Shown in pieces: positions 35,473 to 43,920 of a stretch of DNA of 64,000 nt. Below the pieces are notes generated by a model. It made no database searches, was not told the origin of the DNA, and saw nothing but the letters and a program-made list of their open reading frames with translations. The translations under genes were made by a program, and so were the position numbers. This stretch comes from Sphingobium terrigena (GTDB taxonomy: Bacteria; Pseudomonadota; Alphaproteobacteria; Sphingomonadales; Sphingomonadaceae): contig NZ_QVRA01000019.1 of assembly GCF_003591655.1 (NCBI RefSeq), forward strand, positions 1 to 64,000. Reading direction: 5' to 3'. How positions within the stretch are numbered: the stretch's first letter is position 1; every line of letters begins with the position of its first letter.

Positions 35473-36840
35473 TCAGAGCGCGAACAGGCCGGGGAGATTG
35501 CGTGTCTCGCCAACGCCGGAAAGGCGAGGTTCCGGCCGTTGGGGCATCGTGTCCAGCTTGTCGGCCTCCATCATATCGAGCCACCGCTGGTAAAAGCCCC
35601 GCTGGTTGGCATCGTTATATTGCCCGCGGTAAACGATACCCGGAAGCGTATCATGGTCGATCTGGCGTGAAATACCGCAACGGTAGTGCAGGCGTTCGTG
35701 ACGCGTGATTACACCACGGTTTACGGTGGTGCAGTTGCTCCAGTTCTCACCATCATCCATCTCGAACGTGCCTCCCGGGCCAAAGGTTTGCATGACCCCC
35801 TTTGTGATTTCATCCTTGATGTCATCAGGCATCGTCTTGTTGACGATCACCCAAGTCTTAAGCTCGAATTCCATAGGGCCTTTGGGCTGCCACTGCCGGA
35901 AGGTCGAAATACCTGGCAGGAACGATACGTTGGGGAAGATCGAGGCAGAAGCGACCGATCCGAAGATCTTTGAGCGCATTTCACCAAGCCGTTGGGCCAT
36001 CTTCGGGCGAATTCTCTCATAATATTCGAGAACTTTCGGTCGGCCCAGCAGGAACAGGTCGCCCACACCTTCGGTGCCAAACTCCCACCCATGGCCATTG
36101 ACGCTGGCATGGTAGGAATTTTCCATATCGATCGGCGGAAAGGGCTCGCCATTGTTCATCGAGCGGCAGCCTGAATCATGCGTCCATCCAGCATGGTAGG
36201 CGTCGCCGATGAAATTTTCGACGCCAAACTTCCAGTTGGCGTTCATCACTGACTTGATGCAGCCGCCGATCAGTTCGGTGCCGCCGTCCTCGTTGTCGAG
36301 CAGCATGTCCAGATACCAGCGGAAGTCGCCCAGCCAAGCATCTAGGCTAGGACCGTCCTCGGCGAACGTCGCAAACACCAACCCCTTATAGCTGCCAACC
36401 CTGGCAACCTGCTTCAGCCCGTTCTTACGGCGATCAATATCGTTGTCGTCGTAACAATATTCCTCATGCATGCCTTTCAGATCGCCAGCAGTATCGAACG
36501 CCCAGCCGTGATAATTGCACACAAAGCGGCGGGTGTTACCTGCATCGGCGAAGCAAACTTTGTTGCCGCGATGGGGACAGGAATTCAAGAACACCCTGAT
36601 CGAACCGTCGGGCTGTCGCGCGACGATTACGCCATCCTCACCCATGTGGGTTGTCAGGAAATCGCCAGCCTTAGGCAACTGACTCTCATGGGCAACGAAC
36701 AGCCAGGACCGTGCGAAGATACGATAGAGCTCTTCTTCATAGATATCCGCATCACTGAAGATCCTGCGGTCGAGCCAGCCTTCCTTGAGATTCATGTAAC
36801 GCGAAAACTCCGGCTCACGACCGATCCGCTCAATGCGCAT
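35473..36840 (-). CDS. Ring-hydroxylating dioxygenase alpha subunit (biphenyl/naphthalene type)
   Basis: 455 residues. Rieske site CPHRGNKVCFADAG and CNYHGWAFDTAGDL (about 88-115); iron site VENFIGDAYHAGWTH (about 208-222) in the long form used by initial dioxygenases of bulky arenes. FPNVSFLPGISTFRQWQPKGP and the long C-terminus fit the BphA1/NahAc group and the BphA1f-like subunit of sphingomonads, known to act on naphthalene, biphenyl and larger PAHs. It is the likeliest first enzyme for polycyclic substrates here. Confidence 0.88.
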   Translation of the reverse strand: MRIERIGREPEFSRYMNLKEGWLDRRIFSDADIYEEELYRIFARSWLFVAHESQLPKAGDFLTTHMGEDGVIVARQPDGSIRVFLNSCPHRGNKVCFADAGNTRRFVCNYHGWAFDTAGDLKGMHEEYCYDDNDIDRRKNGLKQVARVGSYKGLVFATFAEDGPSLDAWLGDFRWYLDMLLDNEDGGTELIGGCIKSVMNANWKFGVENFIGDAYHAGWTHDSGCRSMNNGEPFPPIDMENSYHASVNGHGWEFGTEGVGDLFLLGRPKVLEYYERIRPKMAQRLGEMRSKIFGSVASASIFPNVSFLPGISTFRQWQPKGPMEFELKTWVIVNKTMPDDIKDEITKGVMQTFGPGGTFEMDDGENWSNCTTVNRGVITRHERLHYRCGISRQIDHDTLPGIVYRGQYNDANQRGFYQRWLDMMEADKLDTMPQRPEPRLSGVGETRNLPGLFAL

Positions 36841-36866
36841 GTCATTCTCCTCTCAATGATTACATG

Positions 36867-37394
36867 TTAGAAAAATACGTTGATGTTGCTGTCGGGCAGT
36901 ACCGCGTGATCAAGTGCTATTTCGCGCGCCGCCAATTTCCAGCCATCGGCATGCATACGCCAACGATCGGAGCGCCCGGCAGTAAGAACCCTTGTCAGGC
37001 CGTCGATGCGGTTGCGATGGATGACGATCACCGAGTGCACGATAGCCTCGTTTTCGGCATCCGCGCGCTCGACCTCAACATTTGAAACGACGCGGCGCAC
37101 AAAATTTGGCGGATCCTCAGCCCATACAAATCCGGAGCGCAGGCGATCGATCCTCAGCTTGAGCCGCGCAAGATTCTCGTTGAAAACGACGCCGACGCCA
37201 ACCGCCGCGGGCGGCGAACGATCCGCCCGGAACCGCCGTCTCTTGAGCTCCATGCGATAAGTCACATCGTTGCACATGCATTCCAACCAATCCTCGAAGC
37301 GCTCCGCGTCGAGCAGACGCGCTTCGTGGTACAGGCGCTGAGTCAGGCCGGTGACACTCTCCGTGGACATCGGAGCGACGCCCGACTCAAGCAT
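36867..37394 (-). CDS. Ring-hydroxylating dioxygenase beta subunit
   Basis: 175 residues. LTQRLYHEARLLDAERFEDWLECMCNDVTYRMELK, GVVFNENLARLKLRIDRLRSGFVWAEDPPNFVRRVVSNVEVE and the end IALDHAVLPDSNINVFF are beta-subunit features. The ATG at 37394 overlaps the alpha stop by eight bases; the ATG at 37370 is also possible. It pairs with the alpha at 37387-38733. Confidence 0.86.
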   Translation of the reverse strand: MLESGVAPMSTESVTGLTQRLYHEARLLDAERFEDWLECMCNDVTYRMELKRRRFRADRSPPAAVGVGVVFNENLARLKLRIDRLRSGFVWAEDPPNFVRRVVSNVEVERADAENEAIVHSVIVIHRNRIDGLTRVLTAGRSDRWRMHADGWKLAAREIALDHAVLPDSNINVFF

Positions 37395-38733
37395 CGATTG
37401 TCTCCTCGGCGACCACTGAATTGATGTTGTAGGTGGGAACACCGGCCCAGTTGTCAGCCTGCATATGTTCCTGCCAACGGCGGTAGAAATAACGCTGGTT
37501 GTGCTCGCTCACCAATCCGGCGGCGATGTCGCCGGGGAAACCTTCGCGCGGCCCTGAACGGTTTAGCGCCATGTTGGTGAACACGTCCATTTGCGCTGTG
37601 CGCCATCCACGGGACTGTTCGGTGCAGGCAGCAAGATTATCGCCATCGTCGTTGTCGAAGAGGCCGGCCAGGCCGAAGGTCAGGCACTGATTGTCCAGGA
37701 TCGCCGCCTGTATCTCGGCGGGCATGTCGTTTTCGACCATAGCCCAGGTCCACTGCTCGATTTGGCCCGGACCCTTGGGATGATAGACCCGGAACCAGTT
37801 GAGGCCCGGCAGGAACTGCAGGTTGGGAAAGATCGTGATATTGATCTGCGAACCCCAGAGCTGCTCGCCGCGCACCTTGCCCAGCCGTTCGATCACCTGT
37901 GGACGATTGAATTCAAGATAGTCCAGCATTGGCTTTGGTTTGGGGTAGAAGGCATAGCCCGAAACCCCGTCGAGGGAGGTCAGGGCCATGTGGCCGTTCA
38001 ACCCGGCAACGGAAAGCCCGCCGTCGAGATCCGTGCTCGAATTGCCGACGCTAAGACCGGCAAGATCCAGAGACTGCACCGCCCTCATCGCCCCGGCGTG
38101 CGCCCAGCCGAGATGATAGCCGTCGCCACAGACATTCTCTACTGGCAGCTTCCAATTACTGGCGAGCACCATCTTCTGGGTTTCACCGACGAGTGACGTT
38201 CCACCCGGCATTGCATCGAGCCAGACGTCGAGGAAGAATTTTGCATCGCCAAGATAGTCTTCGAGTGAAGGCGGATCCGCATCGAAACAGCCAAAGACGA
38301 GGCCTTTATACTCAGCAACGTGGGCCACGGGAACAAGGCCCAGCCTGCTGCGGTCCAACTCACCGAAATAAGCTTCTTTCTCCAGCGGTACAGCGCTGAG
38401 CGAGCCGTCCGGTGCGAACGACCAGCCATGATAATTGCAGGTAAACGCCTTCGCGTTTCCTCGGTCGGAGCGGCAGATCCTGTTGCCGCGATGCGTGCAG
38501 CTGTTCAGGAAGGCCTTGATCGTTCCGTCCTTCTGGCGAATGACGATGACATCGTCCTCGCCCATAAAGGTACGGAAATAGTCGCCAGCCTCAGGAATCT
38601 GGCTAGTATGCACGAGGAACAGCCAGCACCGCCCGAAGATGCGTTCGAGCTCCTGCCGGTAAAGTTCCTCGCTCGAATATATCGCCCGCGATTGACGGCC
38701 CGTTGCCGTATCGACCAGTCCGGAAACATCCAT
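37387..38733 (-). CDS. Ring-hydroxylating dioxygenase alpha subunit (BphA1 family)
   Basis: 448 residues. Rieske site CTHRGNRICRSDRG and CNYHGWSFAPDG (about 84-110); iron site VENVCGDGYHLGWAH (about 205-219). FPNLQFLPGLNWFRVYHPKGP parallels the alpha at 35473, but the middle region differs strongly, so the substrate range should differ. It is first in the operon, 66-80 bp after the sigma-54 promoter at 38811-38825. Confidence 0.87.
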   Translation of the reverse strand: MDVSGLVDTATGRQSRAIYSSEELYRQELERIFGRCWLFLVHTSQIPEAGDYFRTFMGEDDVIVIRQKDGTIKAFLNSCTHRGNRICRSDRGNAKAFTCNYHGWSFAPDGSLSAVPLEKEAYFGELDRSRLGLVPVAHVAEYKGLVFGCFDADPPSLEDYLGDAKFFLDVWLDAMPGGTSLVGETQKMVLASNWKLPVENVCGDGYHLGWAHAGAMRAVQSLDLAGLSVGNSSTDLDGGLSVAGLNGHMALTSLDGVSGYAFYPKPKPMLDYLEFNRPQVIERLGKVRGEQLWGSQINITIFPNLQFLPGLNWFRVYHPKGPGQIEQWTWAMVENDMPAEIQAAILDNQCLTFGLAGLFDNDDGDNLAACTEQSRGWRTAQMDVFTNMALNRSGPREGFPGDIAAGLVSEHNQRYFYRRWQEHMQADNWAGVPTYNINSVVAEETIDA

Positions 38734-38810
38734 TCTGTCTTCCCTCTCCCAATGGCCGCCGTCAGATTCTCGCGGTCAGCGCGCTCCGACGCCTGTTCCA
38801 AGTGTTGTTA

Positions 38811-38825
38811 GCATGAACCGTGCCA
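38811..38825 (-). promoter_or_regulatory. Sigma-54 (-24/-12) promoter of the dioxygenase-xylMA operon
   Basis: The minus strand reads TGGCACGGTTCATGC: all seven bases of TGGCACG at -24 and the invariant GC at -12 with exactly ten bases between GG and GC. It stands upstream of the first alpha gene and next to a gene for a sigma-54 activator. The -12 box has AT in place of TT before GC. Confidence 0.8.
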
Positions 38826-38889
38826 AATCATGGAACAGCGTATTTCCAGGAAGATTGCGCAGATGGGGTATCGCAGCCACCCGAAATAT

Positions 38890-38903
38890 CGACATATTTG
38901 TCG
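38890..38903. promoter_or_regulatory. Inverted repeat, candidate activator site
   Basis: CGACATATTTGTCG has perfect 5-bp arms and lies about 65 bp upstream of the -24 element, a normal distance for an enhancer site of XylR/DmpR-type activators. It also lies just in front of the activator gene, so self-control is possible. Confidence 0.4.
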
Positions 38904-38953
38904 AATGCTGGGACTTCTATGGCAGCCAGTGGCCATATATGTTATGACGAGCC

Positions 38954-40594
38954 ATGAAGCATCTCCCCACATATGCCGATTTGACAAGCCGACTGCGGTT
39001 CTCGCCCGAACAGGGCCGCATCTGGCGTGACAGCGAACGTTGCGTTTTGCTCAGTAACTCGGCGCTGACCATGTTGCGGAACGCGATGGTCGTCCAGTTG
39101 GGTCTCGCCAGCGCGCGGCAGCTATTTTGGGAGTTAGGTTTCGCGGAAGGCGCGCGGTGTGCCGTGGAGGCAAAAAATCTTCGGCCCAACCGTGATTTTC
39201 TCGAAGCCTTTTCAGTGGGTCCGCAGGCTCATGCGTTGACCGGGTTCGGCTGGACCGAAATCGAAACTTTGGACAGCGACCTTGCAAGCGGCCATTTCGA
39301 AGGGCGTTTCCTGGTCCACGATTCGATCGAGGCGGGAATCCACCTTGCTACCGAAGGGATCAACGCCGATCCGGTGTGCTGGTTGCAGACCGGTTTCGCC
39401 AGCGGGTTTGCCAGTACATTTGCTGGACAGTCGATAATCATGCGCGAAATCGAGTGTCAGGGGATGGGTGATCCGGTCTGCGTGCTCCATGCTAAACCAG
39501 AATCCGAATGGTCCGGCCTGGAGGATACGGAAAGGGCCGCGGTTCCGCTCGTGTCGGCTGGAGGTCAATGCCCAGAAACTGACTTTGTCGCCGGCGTATC
39601 TGCGGGCTTTCACGCAGTACGTAATCTAATCGAGCGGGCGGCGGGAACCGACGCCAGTCTGCTGTTCCTGGGGGAAACCGGCGTCGGCAAGGAGGTGTTT
39701 GCCAAGATGGCCCACCAACTTAGCCTTCGTCGAGATGCGCCTTTTGTCGCTCTGAATTGTGCTGCGATTCCTGAAGGTTTGATCGAAGCGGAACTATTTG
39801 GCGTGGCCAAGGGGGCTTTTACAGGAGCCGTGGCCAACCGGCTGGGGCGCTTCGAACTCGCCAACGGCGGCACGCTGTTTCTTGACGAGATTTCGATGCT
39901 CTCGCCATTGGCCCAAAGCAAAGTTTTGCGGGCAGTTCAGGAGGGCGAATTCGAACGGGTAGGAGACACCAAGACAATCCATGTGAATGTCCGCCTTATC
40001 GCCGCGTCGAATATTGATCTAGAGGCTGCTATGGCTGCGGGTGCCTTCCGGCCCGATCTGTATTTCCGCCTTTCTACGCTTCCGATACGTGTTCCGCCCT
40101 TGCGGGAGCGCAGGGAAGATATTCCGCGTCTGATGGAACATTTCCGGGCCAAATATGCCAGGCGCCACAGGCGTGCGGTTCAAGGTTTCACAGCGCGCTC
40201 GATTAACGCGCTGCTGATGCATGATTATCCGGGAAATGTGAGGGAATTGGAGAGAATGGTAGAGCGCGCCGTTCTCCTTGCCGACGAAGCTGGTGCTATT
40301 GACTTGGGGCATATTTTCATCGGGTCTGATCGGCTGCACGTCAAAAGCGGACTTGCTTTGAACGAGAAGGGCCACCTCGTCGGAGCGGATGCGCAGCAGG
40401 AAGAGACACCATCGATCGAGCAGCTTGCTGGCTTGATGCGTCAAAAGGGTGAAACGCTTGCGTCGATAGAACGTGTCATCGTACAGGCTGCAGTTGAAGC
40501 CACTGGTGGCAACGTTGCTCAAGCGGCCAGAGATTTGGGGCTGACACGTCGGCAACTTGCCTTCAAGCTCGAGAAAATGCACCGACCCGACTGA
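38954..40594 (+). CDS. bphR: Sigma-54-dependent activator of the XylR/DmpR family (BphR-like)
   Basis: 546 residues. An N-terminal aromatic-sensing domain with a V4R part (residues about 1-175), a short linker, then the AAA+ domain with Walker A GETGVGKE (about 241), the sigma-54 contact loop GAFTGA (about 288) and Walker B LFLDEI, and a Fis-type HTH at the end (GGNVAQAARDLGLTRRQLAFKLEK). It would be released by an aromatic effector and act on the divergent operon's -24/-12 promoter. No clear ribosome site precedes the ATG. Confidence 0.9.
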   Translation: MKHLPTYADLTSRLRFSPEQGRIWRDSERCVLLSNSALTMLRNAMVVQLGLASARQLFWELGFAEGARCAVEAKNLRPNRDFLEAFSVGPQAHALTGFGWTEIETLDSDLASGHFEGRFLVHDSIEAGIHLATEGINADPVCWLQTGFASGFASTFAGQSIIMREIECQGMGDPVCVLHAKPESEWSGLEDTERAAVPLVSAGGQCPETDFVAGVSAGFHAVRNLIERAAGTDASLLFLGETGVGKEVFAKMAHQLSLRRDAPFVALNCAAIPEGLIEAELFGVAKGAFTGAVANRLGRFELANGGTLFLDEISMLSPLAQSKVLRAVQEGEFERVGDTKTIHVNVRLIAASNIDLEAAMAAGAFRPDLYFRLSTLPIRVPPLRERREDIPRLMEHFRAKYARRHRRAVQGFTARSINALLMHDYPGNVRELERMVERAVLLADEAGAIDLGHIFIGSDRLHVKSGLALNEKGHLVGADAQQEETPSIEQLAGLMRQKGETLASIERVIVQAAVEATGGNVAQAARDLGLTRRQLAFKLEKMHRPD

Positions 40595-40602
40595 TGCTGC
40601 TG

Positions 40603-40636
40603 TTGACGCTTCTTAACCAATTGTATAATGTGCAAT
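40603..40636 (+). promoter_or_regulatory. Promoter with overlapping dyad before the reductase gene
   Basis: TTGACG (40603-40608) and a perfect TATAAT (40624-40629), but only 15 bases apart. The -10 box lies inside ATTGTATAATGTGCAAT (40620-40636), a dyad with 6-bp arms and one mismatch. Its TGCAAT half matches the arms of the palindrome at 16118-16133, in reversed order. Confidence 0.4.
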
Positions 40637-40699
40637 GGTAGATACATATTAGAATAGATTTTAGGGTATGGATGTGTCCATCGAACTGGGAGGTAATAA

Positions 40700-41926
40700 T
40701 TGCGATCGGTAGCGATAGTAGGTGCCAATCTCGCTGGTGGGCGAGCGGCAGAGGCGCTGCGGCAGGCTGGATTCGACGGTCGGATATCGCTGATCGGTGA
40801 GGAGCCTTTGAGGCCCTACGAACGGCCGCCTTTATCAAAGGAGTTCCTTTGGAATACTTCCCAAGCTCCAGCCAATTTTTTCCTGCAGGATGAAGAATGG
40901 TACGCCCAGAACAGGATCGATCTGCTGCTTAATACACGGGTCGAATCACTGGATTTGACCGGGGGCGGAGTGCGCCTGGCGGGTGGGCAGATGGTCATCG
41001 CTGACAAGGTACTGCTAGCGACCGGTGGACACGCCCGCAAGCTCAACTTAGCAGGCGCTGAATGCTCCAACGTGCATTATCTGCGCACTTGTGAAGACGC
41101 CGCCAGAATGGCCGTCGATCTTCGGCCGGGGGCGCGGGTCGTCATCGTGGGGATGGGCGTGATTGGCGCTGAAGTGGCCGCTAGTGCGATCAAGCTGGGC
41201 TGTGATGTGACCGTAGTTGAGCCGTTGGCGGCGCCGATGGAGCGGGCGCTTGGCAAGCGGTTCGGGCAGTGGCTCGGCAATGAGCACCGCAAGCGAGGCG
41301 TCAAAACTCATTTCAACCGAGGCGTAACGGGATTCAAATTCGCGAACGAGCGTGTCTCCGCTGTCGAGATAGACGACGGCACTCTCATCCCCTGCGATGC
41401 TGTCGTTGTCGGAGTGGGGATCATTCCCGCAACGTCTCTTGCGATTGACGCAGGTTTGACAGTGAACAACGGGATCGTTGTCGATCGTCGATGCCAGACC
41501 AGTAATCCGGCGGTATTTGCCGCAGGTGATGTGGCCGAGCAGGATGGTTTTTTTGGCGGACGCTTCCGGCAGGAAACATATCAGAACGCGGTCGACCAAG
41601 CTCAGGCTGCGGCCTTGGCTATGCTGGGCCATGAGGTCGCTTACTGTAAGCCGATGTGGTATTGGAGCGATCAGTTCGATTTGAACATTCAGTTTTCGGG
41701 ACAAATTCCGGTGCAGGCAGAAATCGTCGTTCGCGGGGATATCGAAAGCAACGCTTTCGTTGCTTTCTTCCTGTCAGACAAAATCATTGACGGCGTCCTC
41801 ACCGTCAACAGGGCCGCTGATATGGGGATAGGCAAGCGACTTGTCGAACGTCGGTTGAGCGCCGGCGCGGATCGGCTAGGCGATACAGGCGTGTCTTTAC
41901 GCGAATTGCTCCAGCAGGCAGCTTAG
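40700..41926 (+). CDS. bphA4: Ferredoxin reductase of the aromatic oxygenases
   Basis: 408 residues starting with TTG after GGGAGG. FAD site AIVGANLAGGRAAEALR at the N-terminus, NAD site VVIVGMGVIGAEVAASAIKLG near residue 150, second FAD motif NPAVFAAGDVAEQ, and WYWSDQFDLNIQFSG near the end. This is the BphA4/rubredoxin-reductase-like family. It is the only such reductase in the window and would feed the single Rieske ferredoxin at 14725-15051, whose gene is 26 kb away. Confidence 0.9.
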   Translation: MRSVAIVGANLAGGRAAEALRQAGFDGRISLIGEEPLRPYERPPLSKEFLWNTSQAPANFFLQDEEWYAQNRIDLLLNTRVESLDLTGGGVRLAGGQMVIADKVLLATGGHARKLNLAGAECSNVHYLRTCEDAARMAVDLRPGARVVIVGMGVIGAEVAASAIKLGCDVTVVEPLAAPMERALGKRFGQWLGNEHRKRGVKTHFNRGVTGFKFANERVSAVEIDDGTLIPCDAVVVGVGIIPATSLAIDAGLTVNNGIVVDRRCQTSNPAVFAAGDVAEQDGFFGGRFRQETYQNAVDQAQAAALAMLGHEVAYCKPMWYWSDQFDLNIQFSGQIPVQAEIVVRGDIESNAFVAFFLSDKIIDGVLTVNRAADMGIGKRLVERRLSAGADRLGDTGVSLRELLQQAA

Positions 41927-41952
41927 CCATTTTTTGGCTAAGCTGAGGGTTC

Positions 41953-42738
41953 TTATCCGATCCCTCCGCCTGCAACGAATAGAGTCTGCCCGGTGATATA
42001 GGACGCTTCCTCAGAGGCGAAAAAGCAAATTGCTGCGGCGAGTTCCTCGGGTTCGCCGAACCGGGCCATTGGGGTGTCGCGCACGGTCTGCTCCATGACC
42101 TTTACAAAGCCTGATTTCACAGCATCGGTCATCGGAACAGGATCGCGTGGCGTTACACGCGTCACATTGACACCGCCCGGCGCAACGCAGTTGATGCGAA
42201 CTCCGCTCGTTTCCAGTTCAAGCGATAAAGCGGCAGTCAATGCAGCGACCCCACCCTTGGCCGCAGCATAAGGCACCCGGTTTACGCCGCGCGTGGCGAC
42301 AGAACCGATGTTGACAATGGAACCGCGCCCGGCTGCCAACATAAAGGGTAAAACGGCGTGGCAGGACCAAAGAGTCGGCCACAATGACCGGTTTATTTCA
42401 GCTATGATCTCGTCTGATGTATAGTCCCAGTAGGGTTTGGCCCAAATAGTACCGCCAACGTTGTGAACCGCCACATCGATTCTTCCGAAGCGATCGGCAA
42501 CCAGCCGGTACAGTTCGACGGCCCCCTCGCAAGTCTCTAGGTCGAAGTTGGCGGCGTGGACATTCGCGCCACTGGTCTGCAGCCGTTCGACCGCAGCCCG
42601 CGTAGCCTCAACGGCGCGGTCGGCGATGATTACGATCGCACCCTCTTCCGCCATGCGTGTGGCGGTGGCTAGCCCGATCCCCTGCGCTCCACCCGTCACG
42701 ACTGCGACTTGTTTATCGAACCGTCTTGTCGAAGTCAT
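41953..42738 (-). CDS. xylL: cis-Diol carboxylate dehydrogenase (BenD/XylL type)
   Basis: 261 residues, short-chain dehydrogenase. GGAQGIGLATATRMAEEGA for NAD, then IGSVATRGVNRVPYAAAKGGVAALTAALS with the catalytic Tyr-Lys; the RGVNRVPYAAAKGGV segment is typical of BenD/XylL. It rearomatises the diol acid from benzoate/toluate dioxygenase with loss of CO2. It is not next to xylXY, which carries a PdxA-like enzyme instead. The start is 42738 or 42753. Confidence 0.82.
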   Translation of the reverse strand: MTSTRRFDKQVAVVTGGAQGIGLATATRMAEEGAIVIIADRAVEATRAAVERLQTSGANVHAANFDLETCEGAVELYRLVADRFGRIDVAVHNVGGTIWAKPYWDYTSDEIIAEINRSLWPTLWSCHAVLPFMLAAGRGSIVNIGSVATRGVNRVPYAAAKGGVAALTAALSLELETSGVRINCVAPGGVNVTRVTPRDPVPMTDAVKSGFVKVMEQTVRDTPMARFGEPEELAAAICFFASEEASYITGQTLFVAGGGIG

Positions 42739-42817
42739 AATTAGGGCGTCCATCCTTAGCGAGCTCACGCAACGAACCGAAAAGCCGTATCGCGCTGCCC
42801 TTGTTTATCCTCTCGCC

Positions 42818-42847
42818 TTGTGTCATGCAAGGCAAAGCATTACACAA
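42818..42847. promoter_or_regulatory. Long imperfect inverted repeat before nahE
   Basis: TTGTGTCATGC (42818-42828) and GCATTACACAA (42837-42847) match at 10 of 11 positions around an 8-base spacer. It lies between the divergent xylL- and nahE-like genes, a fitting place for an operator. Confidence 0.45.
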
Positions 42848-42906
42848 TGAATAACGTCCAGCAGCTCGGCTGCATCATCGGACCAAATGTTAGGAGAGCC
42901 ACGAAG

Positions 42907-43893
42907 ATGACCCATAGACTTATGACCCCTAGTGAGGTGACAGGTGCGTGGGCGATTATTCCCACTCCGGCGAAGGATAATGCGTCGGATTGGAGAGCGA
43001 CGAATACCGTAGATCTCGATGAAACTGCTCGCGTTGTAAATGGCCTGGTAGAGGCGGGTATAAACGGGATACTCAGCATGGGGACGCTTGGCGAAGCGGC
43101 GACTATGACTCACGGGGAAAAGCTCGATTTCATAAAGGCGCTGGTTGATGCCGCAGCCGGTCGAGTGCCAATATTTGTCGGCACAACCTGTCTCAATACC
43201 CGCGATACCGTAACATTGACCCGGCAAGCACTAGAGCTCGGTGCGGATGGTACAATGCTTGGAGTTCCTATGTGGTGCGCGCCAAGTCTTGAGGTTGCAG
43301 TCCAGTTCTACAAGGATGTCGCTGAAGCCGTACCAGAGATGAACATAGCGATCTATGCCAATCCCGAAGCCTTCAAATTCGAATTTTCGCGCTCCTTCTG
43401 GGGTCAGGTGGCTGATATTCCTCAGGTCGTAACAGCGAAATATATCGGTGTCGGCAATCTACTGGCAGACCTTGCAACGATCCGGGGCCGCATAAAGCTA
43501 TTGCCGATCGACTTCGACTACTATGCTGCGGCCCGCATGGACGATTCGATCGACGCATTCTGGTCGAGTGGTGCTGTATGTTGCCCGTTGGTAACCACTA
43601 CCTTGCGCGATGTAGTGTTGAACGCGCGCTCGACCGGTAACTGGAAGGAGGCACGTGCCTTTCAGGCGCTGCTCGGTCCTACCGCAGCGCCGCTGTTTCC
43701 TAATGGGAGTTTCAAAGACTTCTCAACGTACAACATCGCGCTTGAAAAGGCTCGGATGAATGCAGGTGGGTGGATGAAAGCTGGTCCGGTGCGCCCGCCC
43801 TATCATCTATGTCCCGAACCGTTCCTGGAAGGTGCCCGTAAATCGGGCATTATGTGGGCGGATCTCGGCAGAGCGCTCGAAGCCGAGAAATAA
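42907..43893 (+). CDS. nahE: trans-o-Hydroxybenzylidenepyruvate hydratase-aldolase
   Basis: 328 residues, dihydrodipicolinate-synthase superfamily. VTGAWAIIPTPAKDNASDW, GTLGEAATMTHGEK and YANPEAFKFEFSRSFWGQVADIPQVVTAKYIG, where the Lys of TAKY is the Schiff-base residue, mark the NahE/PhdJ group. It splits the isomerised chromene product to salicylaldehyde and pyruvate (or the polycyclic equivalents). The ATG at 42907 follows AGGAGAG. It heads an operon with an oxygenase pair. Confidence 0.9.
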   Translation: MTHRLMTPSEVTGAWAIIPTPAKDNASDWRATNTVDLDETARVVNGLVEAGINGILSMGTLGEAATMTHGEKLDFIKALVDAAAGRVPIFVGTTCLNTRDTVTLTRQALELGADGTMLGVPMWCAPSLEVAVQFYKDVAEAVPEMNIAIYANPEAFKFEFSRSFWGQVADIPQVVTAKYIGVGNLLADLATIRGRIKLLPIDFDYYAAARMDDSIDAFWSSGAVCCPLVTTTLRDVVLNARSTGNWKEARAFQALLGPTAAPLFPNGSFKDFSTYNIALEKARMNAGGWMKAGPVRPPYHLCPEPFLEGARKSGIMWADLGRALEAEK

Positions 43894-43920
43894 GATAAGC
43901 GTGATAACTGGGAGAGAGCG

